From positions 1-40,879 of the forward strand of contig CAKRRD010000028.1 in the NCBI GenBank assembly GCA_934394815.1: a stretch of DNA of 40,879 bases, given 5' to 3'. This DNA comes from an uncultured Acetatifactor sp. Lineage in GTDB: Bacteria; Bacillota; Clostridia; Lachnospirales; Lachnospiraceae. The notes beneath the pieces were generated by a model. That model made no database searches, was not told the origin of the DNA, and worked only from the letters and a program-made list of their open reading frames with translations. The first letter of the stretch is position 1. Each line of letters begins with the position of its first letter. Positions 17,231 through 25,310 of the stretch are shown in pieces. A program made the translations under genes and the position numbers.

Positions 17231-18180
17231 TGGAGCAGAAGCTTAAAAAACCTGTACCGCCTGAACTTAGAAGGGCAATCCGGTTCAAGAAGAGAAAAAA
17301 GATATTTGAGAATGTCCGCATCAGCATAGCAACAGTGATCGCAGCCTTTTTTGCCATATTATTCCTGATGCCGATCGTTCTGACGATCACCAATTCTTTC
17401 ATGTCATCTTCGGAGATATCAGCGAATTATGGTTCGGTATTTGCCACAAATGATAAGGGCGGCAAGGTCTATATTTCCGAAAAAGTGAATTTGAAATTTA
17501 TTCCGGATATCGTATCCTTCAGCCAGTATACTACGGTACTTTTGAAAAGCCCGGAATATCTGCTGAAATTCTGGAATTCCGTGATCCTGGTGGGACCGAT
17601 CGTACTGTTTCAGCTGATCGTGGCATCGCTGGCGTCTTATGGATTCGCCAGGTACTCGGGGAAGCTGAGGTCATTGGTATTTTTCTCCTATGTGATATTG
17701 ATGCTGATGCCTTATCAGGTAACGCTGGTACCCAATTATCTGGTGGCGGAAAAGCTGAATATATTAAATACTTACTGGGCCATCTGGCTGCCCGGGATCT
17801 TTTCACCTTTTGCAGTCTATCTGCTGACGAAGTTCATGAAGAGAATTCCTGTGGGAGTCATGGAAGCGGCACAGATCGACGGTGCCGGAGAGTGGCAGAT
17901 CTATCGGCTGATCTGTATGCCGTTGTGCAAAGGAGCGCTGTGTTCCGCAGCCATCCTTGTATTTATCGATTACTGGAATATGGTGGAACAGCCGCTGATC
18001 CTGTTATCCGATGCGGAGACGCATCCCTTGTCCGTATTCTTAAGCAAGATCAATTCCGGAGAGATCGGACTGGCATTCGCCGTGGCTACGATCTACATGG
18101 TGCCCAGTCTTCTGGTATTTCTCTACGGAGAAGAATATCTGGTAGACGGAATTACCTACCAGGGCGGTGTCAAAGGCTAG
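17230..18180 (+). CDS. ABC transporter permease, MalG/UgpE type
   Basis: A 316-residue partner permease. After a basic N terminus, a first helix lies at about 35-57, then an extracellular insertion of some 40 residues, then the remaining five helices. The canonical coupling motif is intact (GVMEAAQIDGAGEWQIYRLI followed by the MPL turn), so this subunit should engage an ATPase. It starts at an ATG overlapping the preceding stop (TGATG), so synthesis is probably coupled 1:1 with the MalF-like subunit. A spacer of 83 bases with a small hairpin separates it from the HlyD-like adaptor gene. The substrate is unknown; carbohydrate or an oligomeric wall-derived molecule are both possible. Confidence 0.92.
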   Translation: MEQKLKKPVPPELRRAIRFKKRKKIFENVRISIATVIAAFFAILFLMPIVLTITNSFMSSSEISANYGSVFATNDKGGKVYISEKVNLKFIPDIVSFSQYTTVLLKSPEYLLKFWNSVILVGPIVLFQLIVASLASYGFARYSGKLRSLVFFSYVILMLMPYQVTLVPNYLVAEKLNILNTYWAIWLPGIFSPFAVYLLTKFMKRIPVGVMEAAQIDGAGEWQIYRLICMPLCKGALCSAAILVFIDYWNMVEQPLILLSDAETHPLSVFLSKINSGEIGLAFAVATIYMVPSLLVFLYGEEYLVDGITYQGGVKG

Positions 18181-18204
18181 GATCACTGATTTTTTGAGGA
18201 TATA

Positions 18205-18226
18205 CCGGCATGGATCCGACTGCCGG
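18205..18226 (+). other. Small intercistronic hairpin between the MalG-like and adaptor genes
   Basis: CCGGCA and TGCCGG form a 6-bp GC-rich stem with a 10-base loop and no following T-run. It could tune transcript levels or decay at the junction between the import half and the adaptor half of the operon. Confidence 0.4.
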
Positions 18227-18263
18227 AATACAGATAGAAAGTGAAGTATAGAGGAGAATCAAG

Positions 18264-19982
18264 ATGAACGAGAACGGTGGAAAAAAGAGAAGAGAATGGG
18301 TTAAAAATGCAGCCATTATATTCTTGTCTGTAATGTTGGTGCTGACATTTTTTTCCAATACATTTATGAACTATTCCCTTCCGGAAGTGGCAGCACAGTA
18401 TGTACAGTCTGGTACCATTACGGCGAAGATCCGCGGCACCGGTACGGTGGAGAGCGGAGATCCTTATAATGTGAAAATCAGTGAGACACGCACAATCTCC
18501 AGTGTCCTGGTGAAGACCGGGGATAAGGTGGAGAAGGGGGATCCGCTGCTTTTATTGGAAGATAAGGAGAGCAAGGAACTGACGGATGCCCAGGCAGCGC
18601 TGGATAAGGCAATGTTAGATTTCGAACTGGCACTGTTGTCCGGAGATATTTCCAATTCCGCATTCCAGAATGTACAGAATGGCAATGTGGCTTCGGTGAC
18701 TGCTTACCAGAGCCGTATTATGGCAGCGGAAGCGGAGATCAGCAAATGGCAGAAACAGGTGGATGAAGCTACGGATGCCATCAATCAGCTGAAATCCGCA
18801 CAGGTCAACGTGGATGCGGGAGGAACACCGGATACCAGTTCCGAGCAGGGCAAGGTAACTGTGGCGCAGACGGCATTAAACAGTGATGAAATCAAAATCG
18901 CCAAAGATAAGATCAGCGAATGGCAGGCAGCACAGGCCAGCTGCCAGACGACGATTGACAAATACAATGAGAATATTGCAAGTTCCGTATCCGATGGAGA
19001 CTACAATAATCAGGTAACGGCAGATGAATACAATCTGGCAGTCAGAAACAGAGACCGTTATCAGGAACTGATCAATGAGAAACAGGATTTTATCAATAAC
19101 AATCCGGAGAAAGTGAAAGCCTATGATGATAAGGTGAAAGCACTGGCAGATGCCCAGAAAGCACTGACAGATAAAGAGAACAGCAAGGAGAACAGCACAA
19201 ATTCCCTGACAGTACAGACACAGACCTGGCAGACAGAACTGGACAAACGCAATATCCAGCTGAAGGCGGCACAGGATAACAAGGAACAGTTGTTGAAGGA
19301 TATTTCTACGGAACTGAATCTGGACTATCAGCTGGATAGCCTCCAGAAGCAGAGAGACGAGATCGCAGAAATGCAGGCAAAGGCGGTAGGTGCCAGCATT
19401 GAGGCACCGATCTCCGGAACCATTACCAGCGTAACGGTAAAAGCAGGAGACGAGGCACAGCCGGATACCGCGCTGGTGACCATGCAGCCGGAGGGTAAGG
19501 GCTTCACTATGAGCTTCTCCGTGACCAATGATCAGGCGAAGAGATTATCCGTGGGAGATAAGGCAGATCTGGTGAACTCCTGGAGATACAGTGATATGGA
19601 TATTACTCTGGCCAGCATCAAGCCGGATACCACGGATCCCGGACAGAAGAAGCTGCTGACCTTTGATATCACCGGAGAGGAAGTGACACCCGGACAGTCC
19701 TTGAATGTATCCGTAGGACAGAAGAGTGCCAATTACGATCTGATCGTACCCAACAGTGCGATCCGTGAGGACAGCAACGGAAAGTTCATTCTGATCGTGG
19801 AATCCAAGAGCAGTCCCTTAGGTAACCGTTATGTGGCAACCCGTGTGGACGTGGAAGTGCTGGCAAGCGACGACACGCAGTCAGCCATCAGCGGAGGACT
19901 CTATGGCTATGAGTTCGTCATTACGACATCCACGCAGCCGGTAGAGGCCGGAAAATTAGTCAGACTGGCAAATAACTCATAA
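18264..19982 (+). CDS. HlyD/MacA-like membrane fusion (adaptor) protein with very long coiled coil
   Basis: A 572-residue membrane-anchored adaptor. One N-terminal helix (about 14-36) leaves the rest outside. Residues about 42-100 hold the first half of a lipoyl/barrel unit (GTVESGDPYNVK, VLVKTGDKVEKGDPLLLLED). About 101-373 is an Ala/Gln/Lys-rich helical hairpin, and the returning lipoyl half begins near 376 (GASIEAPISGTITSVTVKAG). The barrel and membrane-proximal domains follow to the end (IVPNSAIREDSNGKFIL). The hairpin, over 250 residues, is long for MacA/YknX relatives. AGGAG lies 7 bases before the ATG. It would normally pair with a MacB-like ABC exporter; here the next gene has only the extracellular part of such a protein. 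Confidence 0.87.
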   Translation: MNENGGKKRREWVKNAAIIFLSVMLVLTFFSNTFMNYSLPEVAAQYVQSGTITAKIRGTGTVESGDPYNVKISETRTISSVLVKTGDKVEKGDPLLLLEDKESKELTDAQAALDKAMLDFELALLSGDISNSAFQNVQNGNVASVTAYQSRIMAAEAEISKWQKQVDEATDAINQLKSAQVNVDAGGTPDTSSEQGKVTVAQTALNSDEIKIAKDKISEWQAAQASCQTTIDKYNENIASSVSDGDYNNQVTADEYNLAVRNRDRYQELINEKQDFINNNPEKVKAYDDKVKALADAQKALTDKENSKENSTNSLTVQTQTWQTELDKRNIQLKAAQDNKEQLLKDISTELNLDYQLDSLQKQRDEIAEMQAKAVGASIEAPISGTITSVTVKAGDEAQPDTALVTMQPEGKGFTMSFSVTNDQAKRLSVGDKADLVNSWRYSDMDITLASIKPDTTDPGQKKLLTFDITGEEVTPGQSLNVSVGQKSANYDLIVPNSAIREDSNGKFILIVESKSSPLGNRYVATRVDVEVLASDDTQSAISGGLYGYEFVITTSTQPVEAGKLVRLANNS

Positions 19983-20028
19983 AGCTTCAGCTGACGGAAT
20001 CTATTTTAGGAAGGTAGAAACACATTAT

Positions 20029-21318
20029 ATGTTTCGGATTCAAATAAAGAATAAAAGTAAGTGCATATGGTATGTCAGTGCAGCAGTATCCTTCCTTCTG
20101 TTTCTGCTCCTGCTTGGCTGGTCCGATCATCTGGCAGATGCGCAGGATGCCCAGCAGATGGCCTGGCGATGGAGTGAAAATAAGGATGCTGCACAGGTCA
20201 GCTGTTTCTTTTCCCCGAAGGCGGAAGTGACGGAAGATACCATTAAAAATTTTGAATATTCCCTGAAAAATGTACTTCAGGAGGCGTCCATCACGGAGAA
20301 CTCCGAGAATCCCAGCGCGAGACTCTGGGTGGATGCCTATAGTGCGGACGGTAAGATCACACTGGTCAACGGGAAAAATACGCTGGATGCCAATGCCATC
20401 GGTATCGGTGGAGACTTTTTCCTGTTCCATCCGTTGAAACTCATCACAGGTTCTTATTTTTCAGGCAATGATCTGATGCAGGATTATTGCATTATCGATC
20501 AGGATGCGGCCTGGCAGCTGTTCGGTTCCAATGATGTGGTGGGAATGACTGTATATATCGGCAATGTACCCCACATCGTCACCGGTGTGGTGCAGCGCCC
20601 GGACAGCAGAATGGACAAAGCGGCGGGACTGAATTCCACAGTGGTCTATGTGTCCTATGAGACGCTGTCTGCTTATGGTACGAATAACGGGATCAACCAT
20701 TACGAGATCGTGATGCCGAATCCGGTCAGAGGATTTGCCTGTGATAAGGTAAAAGAGGGCATTGGTGTCGATGAGAAGAATGTGGAGATCGTGGAGAACA
20801 CTTCCCGATATTCCCTGGTGAACCGTTTTAAGACGATCCTTAAATTCGGCACCCGTTCCATGAACGGCAAGGCTATTATTTATCCTTACTGGGAGAATCT
20901 GGCAAGAGGTTATGAGGACATTATTGCACTGCTTACCGTTTTCATGCTGCTGTTACTGCTCTACCCCATCGTGACGGCACTCTGGATCTTCATTCACTGG
21001 TGGCGTCATAAGGGCTGGACCTTAAAGGACGTATGGCATACCGGTAAGGATAAGGCGGAGAGAGCCGCAGAACGACGCAGGGAGAAGAAACATCCCCACA
21101 AGGAGAGGGATGTCCTGGAAGAACTGGAGCGGGAACTGGAAGAGGATCCTTATGCGGACAGCAGGTTTTCCTGGCTGACGGATGAAACGGCGGACGGAGC
21201 AAAGCCTGCAGACCCGGCAAACGCAGCATCGGGAGAACCGGAGGAAGTGCAGACGCTGCAAATACAGACAGAGGAAACGCAGACGCCGGAGGAAACGGAA
21301 GAGGAACAGCAGTCATAG
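20029..21318 (+). CDS. Two-helix membrane protein with a MacB-type extracellular core domain
   Basis: The 429-residue protein has a first helix at about 13-30, an outside domain at about 31-295, a second helix at about 298-324 and a charged cytosolic tail. The outside domain carries the MacB_PCD signature: LITGSYFSGNDL, then IIDQDAAWQLFGSNDVVG and HIVTGVV. True MacB/FtsX-type permeases have four helices and three of them after this domain, plus an ATPase; both are missing. The tail is basic near the membrane (RAAERRREKKHPHKER), then very acidic and Gln/Thr-rich to the end. GGAAGG is 14 bases upstream of the ATG, a long spacing. I infer a structural or sensing partner of the adaptor, not a transporter by itself. 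Confidence 0.72.
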   Translation: MFRIQIKNKSKCIWYVSAAVSFLLFLLLLGWSDHLADAQDAQQMAWRWSENKDAAQVSCFFSPKAEVTEDTIKNFEYSLKNVLQEASITENSENPSARLWVDAYSADGKITLVNGKNTLDANAIGIGGDFFLFHPLKLITGSYFSGNDLMQDYCIIDQDAAWQLFGSNDVVGMTVYIGNVPHIVTGVVQRPDSRMDKAAGLNSTVVYVSYETLSAYGTNNGINHYEIVMPNPVRGFACDKVKEGIGVDEKNVEIVENTSRYSLVNRFKTILKFGTRSMNGKAIIYPYWENLARGYEDIIALLTVFMLLLLLYPIVTALWIFIHWWRHKGWTLKDVWHTGKDKAERAAERRREKKHPHKERDVLEELERELEEDPYADSRFSWLTDETADGAKPADPANAASGEPEEVQTLQIQTEETQTPEETEEEQQS

Positions 21319-21347
21319 GAACAACAGACAGGAAAAGGAGAGGGAGA

Positions 21348-23852
21348 ATGAAAAAGAAAGGGAAAAAATGGATCAGTATCGCATTGACCGTAGCAATGAT
21401 CGCAGGTCTGACTGCCTGCGGAAAGGGTAACGGCGGGAACGGAAACGGTGGCAGCAGTGCGGCCGATTCCAGCCTTGCAAAACAGTATGTATTTAAGGAA
21501 CAGGCGCTGGATCTCAATATGGATTCAGACAGTATGAACATTGACCTGCTGACCAGAAAGGGAGATACGATTTACCTTCTGTTTGAGACCTATGACTATT
21601 CCGAGAACGGCAATCAGACTATGCTGAATCTTACTACAATGAAGCCGGATGGTACCGTCATCGACACCGTAGAACTGCCTATGTGGAAGGAAGGAGAAGC
21701 TCCGGCGACTCCGACACCTGCACAGGGCGGTGAGGCTTCCGGGGACGGAAATGAAGCAGTGCCTCTTACGAAGCAGGAGGCCAGCACACAGGATATTGCA
21801 GCAGCGGATATGGATGTGGTAGATGCCCCGGCAGGGAACAGCAGTTATACATACACATCGATCAACAATTGTACGGTCGGTTCGGATGGAAATGTTTACG
21901 GAATACGCAATTACTATTGTGAGACATATTCCGAAGACGATTACAGCAGTACGAATGATTATGCATTACTCTGCTGGAGTGCGGATGGAACTATCGTATG
22001 GGAAGCTGATCTGAATGATATGAATACAGAAGAAAGCTATTCCTGGGTATATAGTATCATCCCCAATGAGGATGGAACCCTGACACTGCTGTTAAGCGGT
22101 GATAAAATCGAGAAATGCACTGTGACGGAAGAGGGTATCACAGACAGGAAGGATCTGCCGGAGACAGCAGCAACACTGTTCAACAATGCAAGCTCGAATA
22201 TCATTACGCAGGATGGTAAGGTGCAGATCATCTATTATGATGAGAGTAATTACACGGATATGTATATCGCTTCCTATGATCCTGCAACAGATGTGGTATC
22301 AGAAGGAATAAAGCTTTCCTCGACACTGACCAACGGCGGTTATTACAATATGGTGCCCGGAGACGGTGACATCCTGTACTATGCCGATAGTAACGGACTG
22401 TTCAGTTATAATGTGCAGACACAGGAGTCGAAGCAGATCATGAGTTATATCAATTCGGATCTGGCTGCCGGCAGCCTGAATAATTTCCTGGTACTGGATG
22501 AGGAACAGTTCCTGGGCTTCTACTATGATTACAACGAAGGTAAAATATGCGGCGGTCTGTTCACCCACGTGAAGCCGGAGGATATCAAGGACCGGATCGT
22601 CCTTACACTGGCCGGTAACTATATCGACTATGATCTGAAGAGAAAAGTGGTAGAGTATAATAAGTCCGGTGACACCTACCGTATTGTAGTCAAGGAATAT
22701 AGTACCTACAACACTTCAGAGGATTATACTCTCGGTGTGAAGCAGTTAAATAATGATATTATCTCCGGAGGAATGCCGGATATTCTGGTCGTGGACGGCA
22801 ATATGTCAATGGACAGCTATATTGCCAAGGGACTGGTGGCAAATGTGGATGACCTCATTGCAAAGGATGAGGAATTATCGAAAAACGACTATCTGCAGAA
22901 TGTCTGGGATGCGTACCGTGTGGACGGTAAACTGTACTATGTGATTCCTTCCTTCTATATCTCTACTATGGTAGGAAAAGAATCTATTTTCGGTGACCGT
23001 ACCTCCATTACTATGGAAGAACTGCAGACGATCCGGGATACCATGCCGGAAGGAACCGCACTCTTTAGTGATATCACCAGAGACAGCTTCCTGTATACCA
23101 TGATGAGCTATTGCGGCAGTGATTTCGTGGATGTATCCACCGGAAAATGTTCATTTGATACGGATAATTTCGTAGCAATGCTGACCTATGCAGCTGAGCT
23201 GCCGGTAGAATATGGAGAGGATTACTGGGGAGAGGATTACTGGAATAATTATGAATCCCAGTACCGTGAGGACAGAACCCTGCTGGATACCACTTCCATC
23301 AGCAACATCCGTGACATGAACGGTATGATCAACGGTGTCTTCGGTGAGGATGTCTCCTTTGTGGGCTTCCCGACCGATGGAGACATGGGATCCGTATTAT
23401 GGGCAGGCAACAGGATGTATGCCCTGTCTGCAAAATCCAAAAACCTGGACGGTGCATGGGAATTTTTGCGCTACTATCTGACACAGGAATATCAGGATAA
23501 GATACAGGAACAGGAATACAATCTTCCGGTACTTCGCAGCACCTTTGAGAAGAATGTGCAGGAGGCTACGAAGAAGCCGTACTATATGGATGAGAACGGC
23601 AACAAAGTGGAATACGATGAGACCTATTACATCAACGGTGAGGAAATACTGCTGCCGCAGCTGACACAGGAGCAGGTCGACAGGATCGTAAGCTTTGTGG
23701 AAAGTGTGAATAAGCGGGGATACTATAATGAGGCAATCTCCAATATCATTTCGGAAGAAGCCGGAGCATACTTCTCAGGACAGAAGAGTGCGAGGGATGT
23801 GGCAGGCATCATTCAGAGCCGTGTACAGGTCTATGTAAACGAGAACAGATAA
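21348..23852 (+). CDS. Lipoprotein: strand-rich domain fused to an ABC solute-binding domain (copy 2)
   Basis: An 834-residue paralogue of the first gene of the operon. The lipobox is LTAC with C24, followed by a Gly/Asn/Ser linker. Residues about 50-410 are strand-rich blocks with Asp-Gly turns (GSDGNVYGIRNYY, NEDGTLTLLLS, GDGDILYYADSNG), with a Pro/Thr/Gly/Glu low-complexity insert at about 115-165. The solute-binding domain runs from about 416 (RIVLTLAGNYIDYDL) to the end. The last 40 residues match copy 1 at 31 positions, ending VYVNENR in both. GGAGAGGGAG gives a strong binding site. It is the last gene before the terminator. Two different binding proteins per permease pair suggests two ligands or an oligomeric ligand; this is inference. 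Confidence 0.84.
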   Translation: MKKKGKKWISIALTVAMIAGLTACGKGNGGNGNGGSSAADSSLAKQYVFKEQALDLNMDSDSMNIDLLTRKGDTIYLLFETYDYSENGNQTMLNLTTMKPDGTVIDTVELPMWKEGEAPATPTPAQGGEASGDGNEAVPLTKQEASTQDIAAADMDVVDAPAGNSSYTYTSINNCTVGSDGNVYGIRNYYCETYSEDDYSSTNDYALLCWSADGTIVWEADLNDMNTEESYSWVYSIIPNEDGTLTLLLSGDKIEKCTVTEEGITDRKDLPETAATLFNNASSNIITQDGKVQIIYYDESNYTDMYIASYDPATDVVSEGIKLSSTLTNGGYYNMVPGDGDILYYADSNGLFSYNVQTQESKQIMSYINSDLAAGSLNNFLVLDEEQFLGFYYDYNEGKICGGLFTHVKPEDIKDRIVLTLAGNYIDYDLKRKVVEYNKSGDTYRIVVKEYSTYNTSEDYTLGVKQLNNDIISGGMPDILVVDGNMSMDSYIAKGLVANVDDLIAKDEELSKNDYLQNVWDAYRVDGKLYYVIPSFYISTMVGKESIFGDRTSITMEELQTIRDTMPEGTALFSDITRDSFLYTMMSYCGSDFVDVSTGKCSFDTDNFVAMLTYAAELPVEYGEDYWGEDYWNNYESQYREDRTLLDTTSISNIRDMNGMINGVFGEDVSFVGFPTDGDMGSVLWAGNRMYALSAKSKNLDGAWEFLRYYLTQEYQDKIQEQEYNLPVLRSTFEKNVQEATKKPYYMDENGNKVEYDETYYINGEEILLPQLTQEQVDRIVSFVESVNKRGYYNEAISNIISEEAGAYFSGQKSARDVAGIIQSRVQVYVNENR

Positions 23853-23887
23853 ACAGAAGATAACTGCGTAAAGCAGCATAGGAAAAG

Positions 23888-23922
23888 ATGGCGGTCTGTG
23901 GAAAAACAGGCCGCCATTTATA
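23888..23922. terminator. Convergent terminator between the transport operon and the YgjP-like gene
   Basis: ATGGCGG (23888-23894) pairs with CCGCCAT (23911-23917), and CTGT pairs inside with ACAG around a GGAAAA loop. The tract on the plus side is TTTATA and on the minus side CTTTTCC, so it may serve both directions, weakly in each. Confidence 0.65.
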
Positions 23923-23932
23923 GCAAGGTGCT

Positions 23933-24370
23933 TCAGCCAAGGCGGATGGGAATGCCCTGTTTCCGCAGATGTTCCTCCAGAGTCAGCTCCTGTCCATGCT
24001 CCCTCAGCCACTGTTTGTAGATCCGGTAATCCGGCATGATGCGCTCGACCATGTTCCAGAAGTCCTTCGAATGGTTCATATGAGTCAGGTGGCAGAGTTC
24101 ATGGACTACCACATAATCCAGAGGACCGGCAGGACCGTAGATCAGGCGGTAATTGAAGGATAAAGTCCCTCTCGAGGAACAGCTTCCCCAACGGGTCTTC
24201 TGGTCACGGATGGTGATGGAAGTATAGTACCCGCCGGTAAGTCTGTGATAGTATTCCACACGGTTCGTAAACACTTCTCTGGCGGCATTCCGGTATCGAT
24301 TTTCCAAAGCCTGCAATCTGCGGATCTCTGCAGCGGTTAACGGTTGATTATCATAATATAAAGTATTCAT
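23933..24370 (-). CDS. YgjP/SprT-like zinc metallopeptidase (M48-like)
   Basis: A 145-residue soluble protein of the DUF45/YgjP family. The zinc site is complete: HELCH at residues 90-94 (HExxH) with a third ligand H100 in MNHSKDFW. The family motif RWGSCSS at 60-66 precedes it, followed by FNYRLI and a Pro-Leu-Asp-Tyr-Val strand. Family members are often about 230 residues, so this one lacks much of the N-terminal part yet keeps all catalytic elements. No Shine-Dalgarno precedes the ATG, and the promoter places transcription start at the ATG itself. An alternative TTG start near residue 19 or 22 is possible but has only a weak GAGA upstream. It converges on the transport operon. The substrate is unknown. 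Confidence 0.85.
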   Translation of the reverse strand: MNTLYYDNQPLTAAEIRRLQALENRYRNAAREVFTNRVEYYHRLTGGYYTSITIRDQKTRWGSCSSRGTLSFNYRLIYGPAGPLDYVVVHELCHLTHMNHSKDFWNMVERIMPDYRIYKQWLREHGQELTLEEHLRKQGIPIRLG

Positions 24371-24376
24371 AATTCA

Positions 24377-24405
24377 AATATACTGCCAATCCCTTGAAAT
24401 GTAAA
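24377..24405 (-). promoter_or_regulatory. Promoter of the YgjP-like gene, predicting a leaderless mRNA
   Basis: On the minus strand, TTTACA (24400-24405), 17 bases, TATATT (24377-24382). Six bases separate the -10 from the ATG at 24370, so transcription should begin at or next to the start codon. It interlocks with the divergent thiN promoter. Confidence 0.55.
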
Positions 24406-24422
24406 TGCAGAAACGGTACAAT
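24394..24422 (+). promoter_or_regulatory. sigmaA promoter of thiN
   Basis: TTGAAA (24394-24399), 17 bases, TACAAT (24417-24422). It overlaps the divergent YgjP-gene promoter almost fully: each -35 lies in the other's spacer. Confidence 0.75.
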
Positions 24423-24427
24423 AGTGC

Positions 24428-24474
24428 GTGACGGTCCGTAAATAAAACACCTGTTTTGGAAACAGGGCGGTCAC
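24428..24474 (+). ncRNA. Structured leader of thiN (no TPP riboswitch signature)
   Basis: GTGAC (24428-24432) pairs with GTCAC (24470-24474) and encloses a 7-bp hairpin, CCTGTTT-TGG-AAACAGG (24450-24466). The helix begins at the predicted transcription start. The full leader to the ATG is about 125 bases. The conserved TPP-riboswitch boxes are not found. Confidence 0.4.
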
Positions 24475-24553
24475 AAAGCGGCACAGGTGCATTCATGTGA
24501 CTTGGGGATTGACAAGGACGGAACTGTTACAGGAAAGGAAAACGGTAAACACT

Positions 24554-25210
24554 ATGGGTAAATGTATTTTGATCGGCGCTGGAGATCTCACGATGGGAGA
24601 GCTGTCTGTGACGGAGGAAGATTATGTGATTGCGGTGGACGGCGGTTTAAGCTATTGCGGGATACTGAATGTGGAGCCGGATCTGATCATCGGCGATTTT
24701 GACTCTGTTAGTCAGCAGGAAAGACTGGCGGTGGAGCAGCTGCAGCAGACCGTTCCGGAGAAAATCTGCCGCCTGCCGGAGTATAAGGACGACACGGATA
24801 TGCTGGCGGCCATCAAAAAAGGTCTGGAACTGGGATATACTGATTTTCGCATCTACGCGGCCACCGGTGGCAGATTCGACCATACGCTGGCAAATATCCA
24901 GTGCCTTTTGTATCTGAAAAATCACGGTGCTGTGGGGTACCTGATAGACGGTACGGGAATGGTGCTGGTACTGCAGAACGAAGCCGTGCATTTCCGAAAG
25001 GAACTGGAGGGCACCCTGTCGCTGTTTGCCATGGCGAAGGAGGCAAAAGGCGTGAATATCCGCGGCATGAAATATTCTTTGGAAAATGCGGTGATCACCA
25101 ACGATTTCCCCATCGGTATCAGCAATGAATTCCTGGGAGAGGAAGCGGAGGTGTCCGTGGAGGACGGTGAACTGGTATGCATGATCCGGTACTATGAGGA
25201 TGAAGTATAA
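24554..25210 (+). CDS. thiN: Thiamine pyrophosphokinase
   Basis: ThiN transfers pyrophosphate from ATP to thiamine, giving the TPP cofactor, for example for the IlvB enzyme in this window. The 218-residue length is normal. Motifs: AVDGGLSYC near residue 28, GDFDSVS (metal-binding Asp residues), PEYKDDTDMLAAIKKGLELG and TGGRFDHTLANIQ in the catalytic domain, and the C-terminal thiamine-binding domain ending GISNEFLGEEAEVSVEDG. The ATG at 24554 starts the conserved region; an in-frame GTG at 24497 would add 19 unconserved residues. The nearest GGAAAGG is about 16 bases upstream, so the ribosome site is poor. The leader is long and can fold. Confidence 0.93.
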   Translation: MGKCILIGAGDLTMGELSVTEEDYVIAVDGGLSYCGILNVEPDLIIGDFDSVSQQERLAVEQLQQTVPEKICRLPEYKDDTDMLAAIKKGLELGYTDFRIYAATGGRFDHTLANIQCLLYLKNHGAVGYLIDGTGMVLVLQNEAVHFRKELEGTLSLFAMAKEAKGVNIRGMKYSLENAVITNDFPIGISNEFLGEEAEVSVEDGELVCMIRYYEDEV

Positions 25211-25233
25211 CCGTGGAAATACCGGATGCGATT

Positions 25234-25261
25234 TTGACTGTAATATGGAAAAATGTAATAA
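25234..25261 (+). promoter_or_regulatory. Possible promoter of the DUF4430-ECF pair
   Basis: TTGACT (25234-25239), 16 bases, TAATAA (25256-25261), in the 100-base spacer after thiN. This would let the vitamin-uptake pair be expressed separately. Confidence 0.5.
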
Positions 25262-25310
25262 GGAAAAATCGACAGGAAATACAGAAAAAAGAAGGAGTAT
25301 GAGGACAAGT

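Noticed and set aside
24423..24553. TPP riboswitch before thiN
   Set aside because: The conserved CTGAGA and ACCTGATCTGG-type boxes are absent, although the leader can fold.
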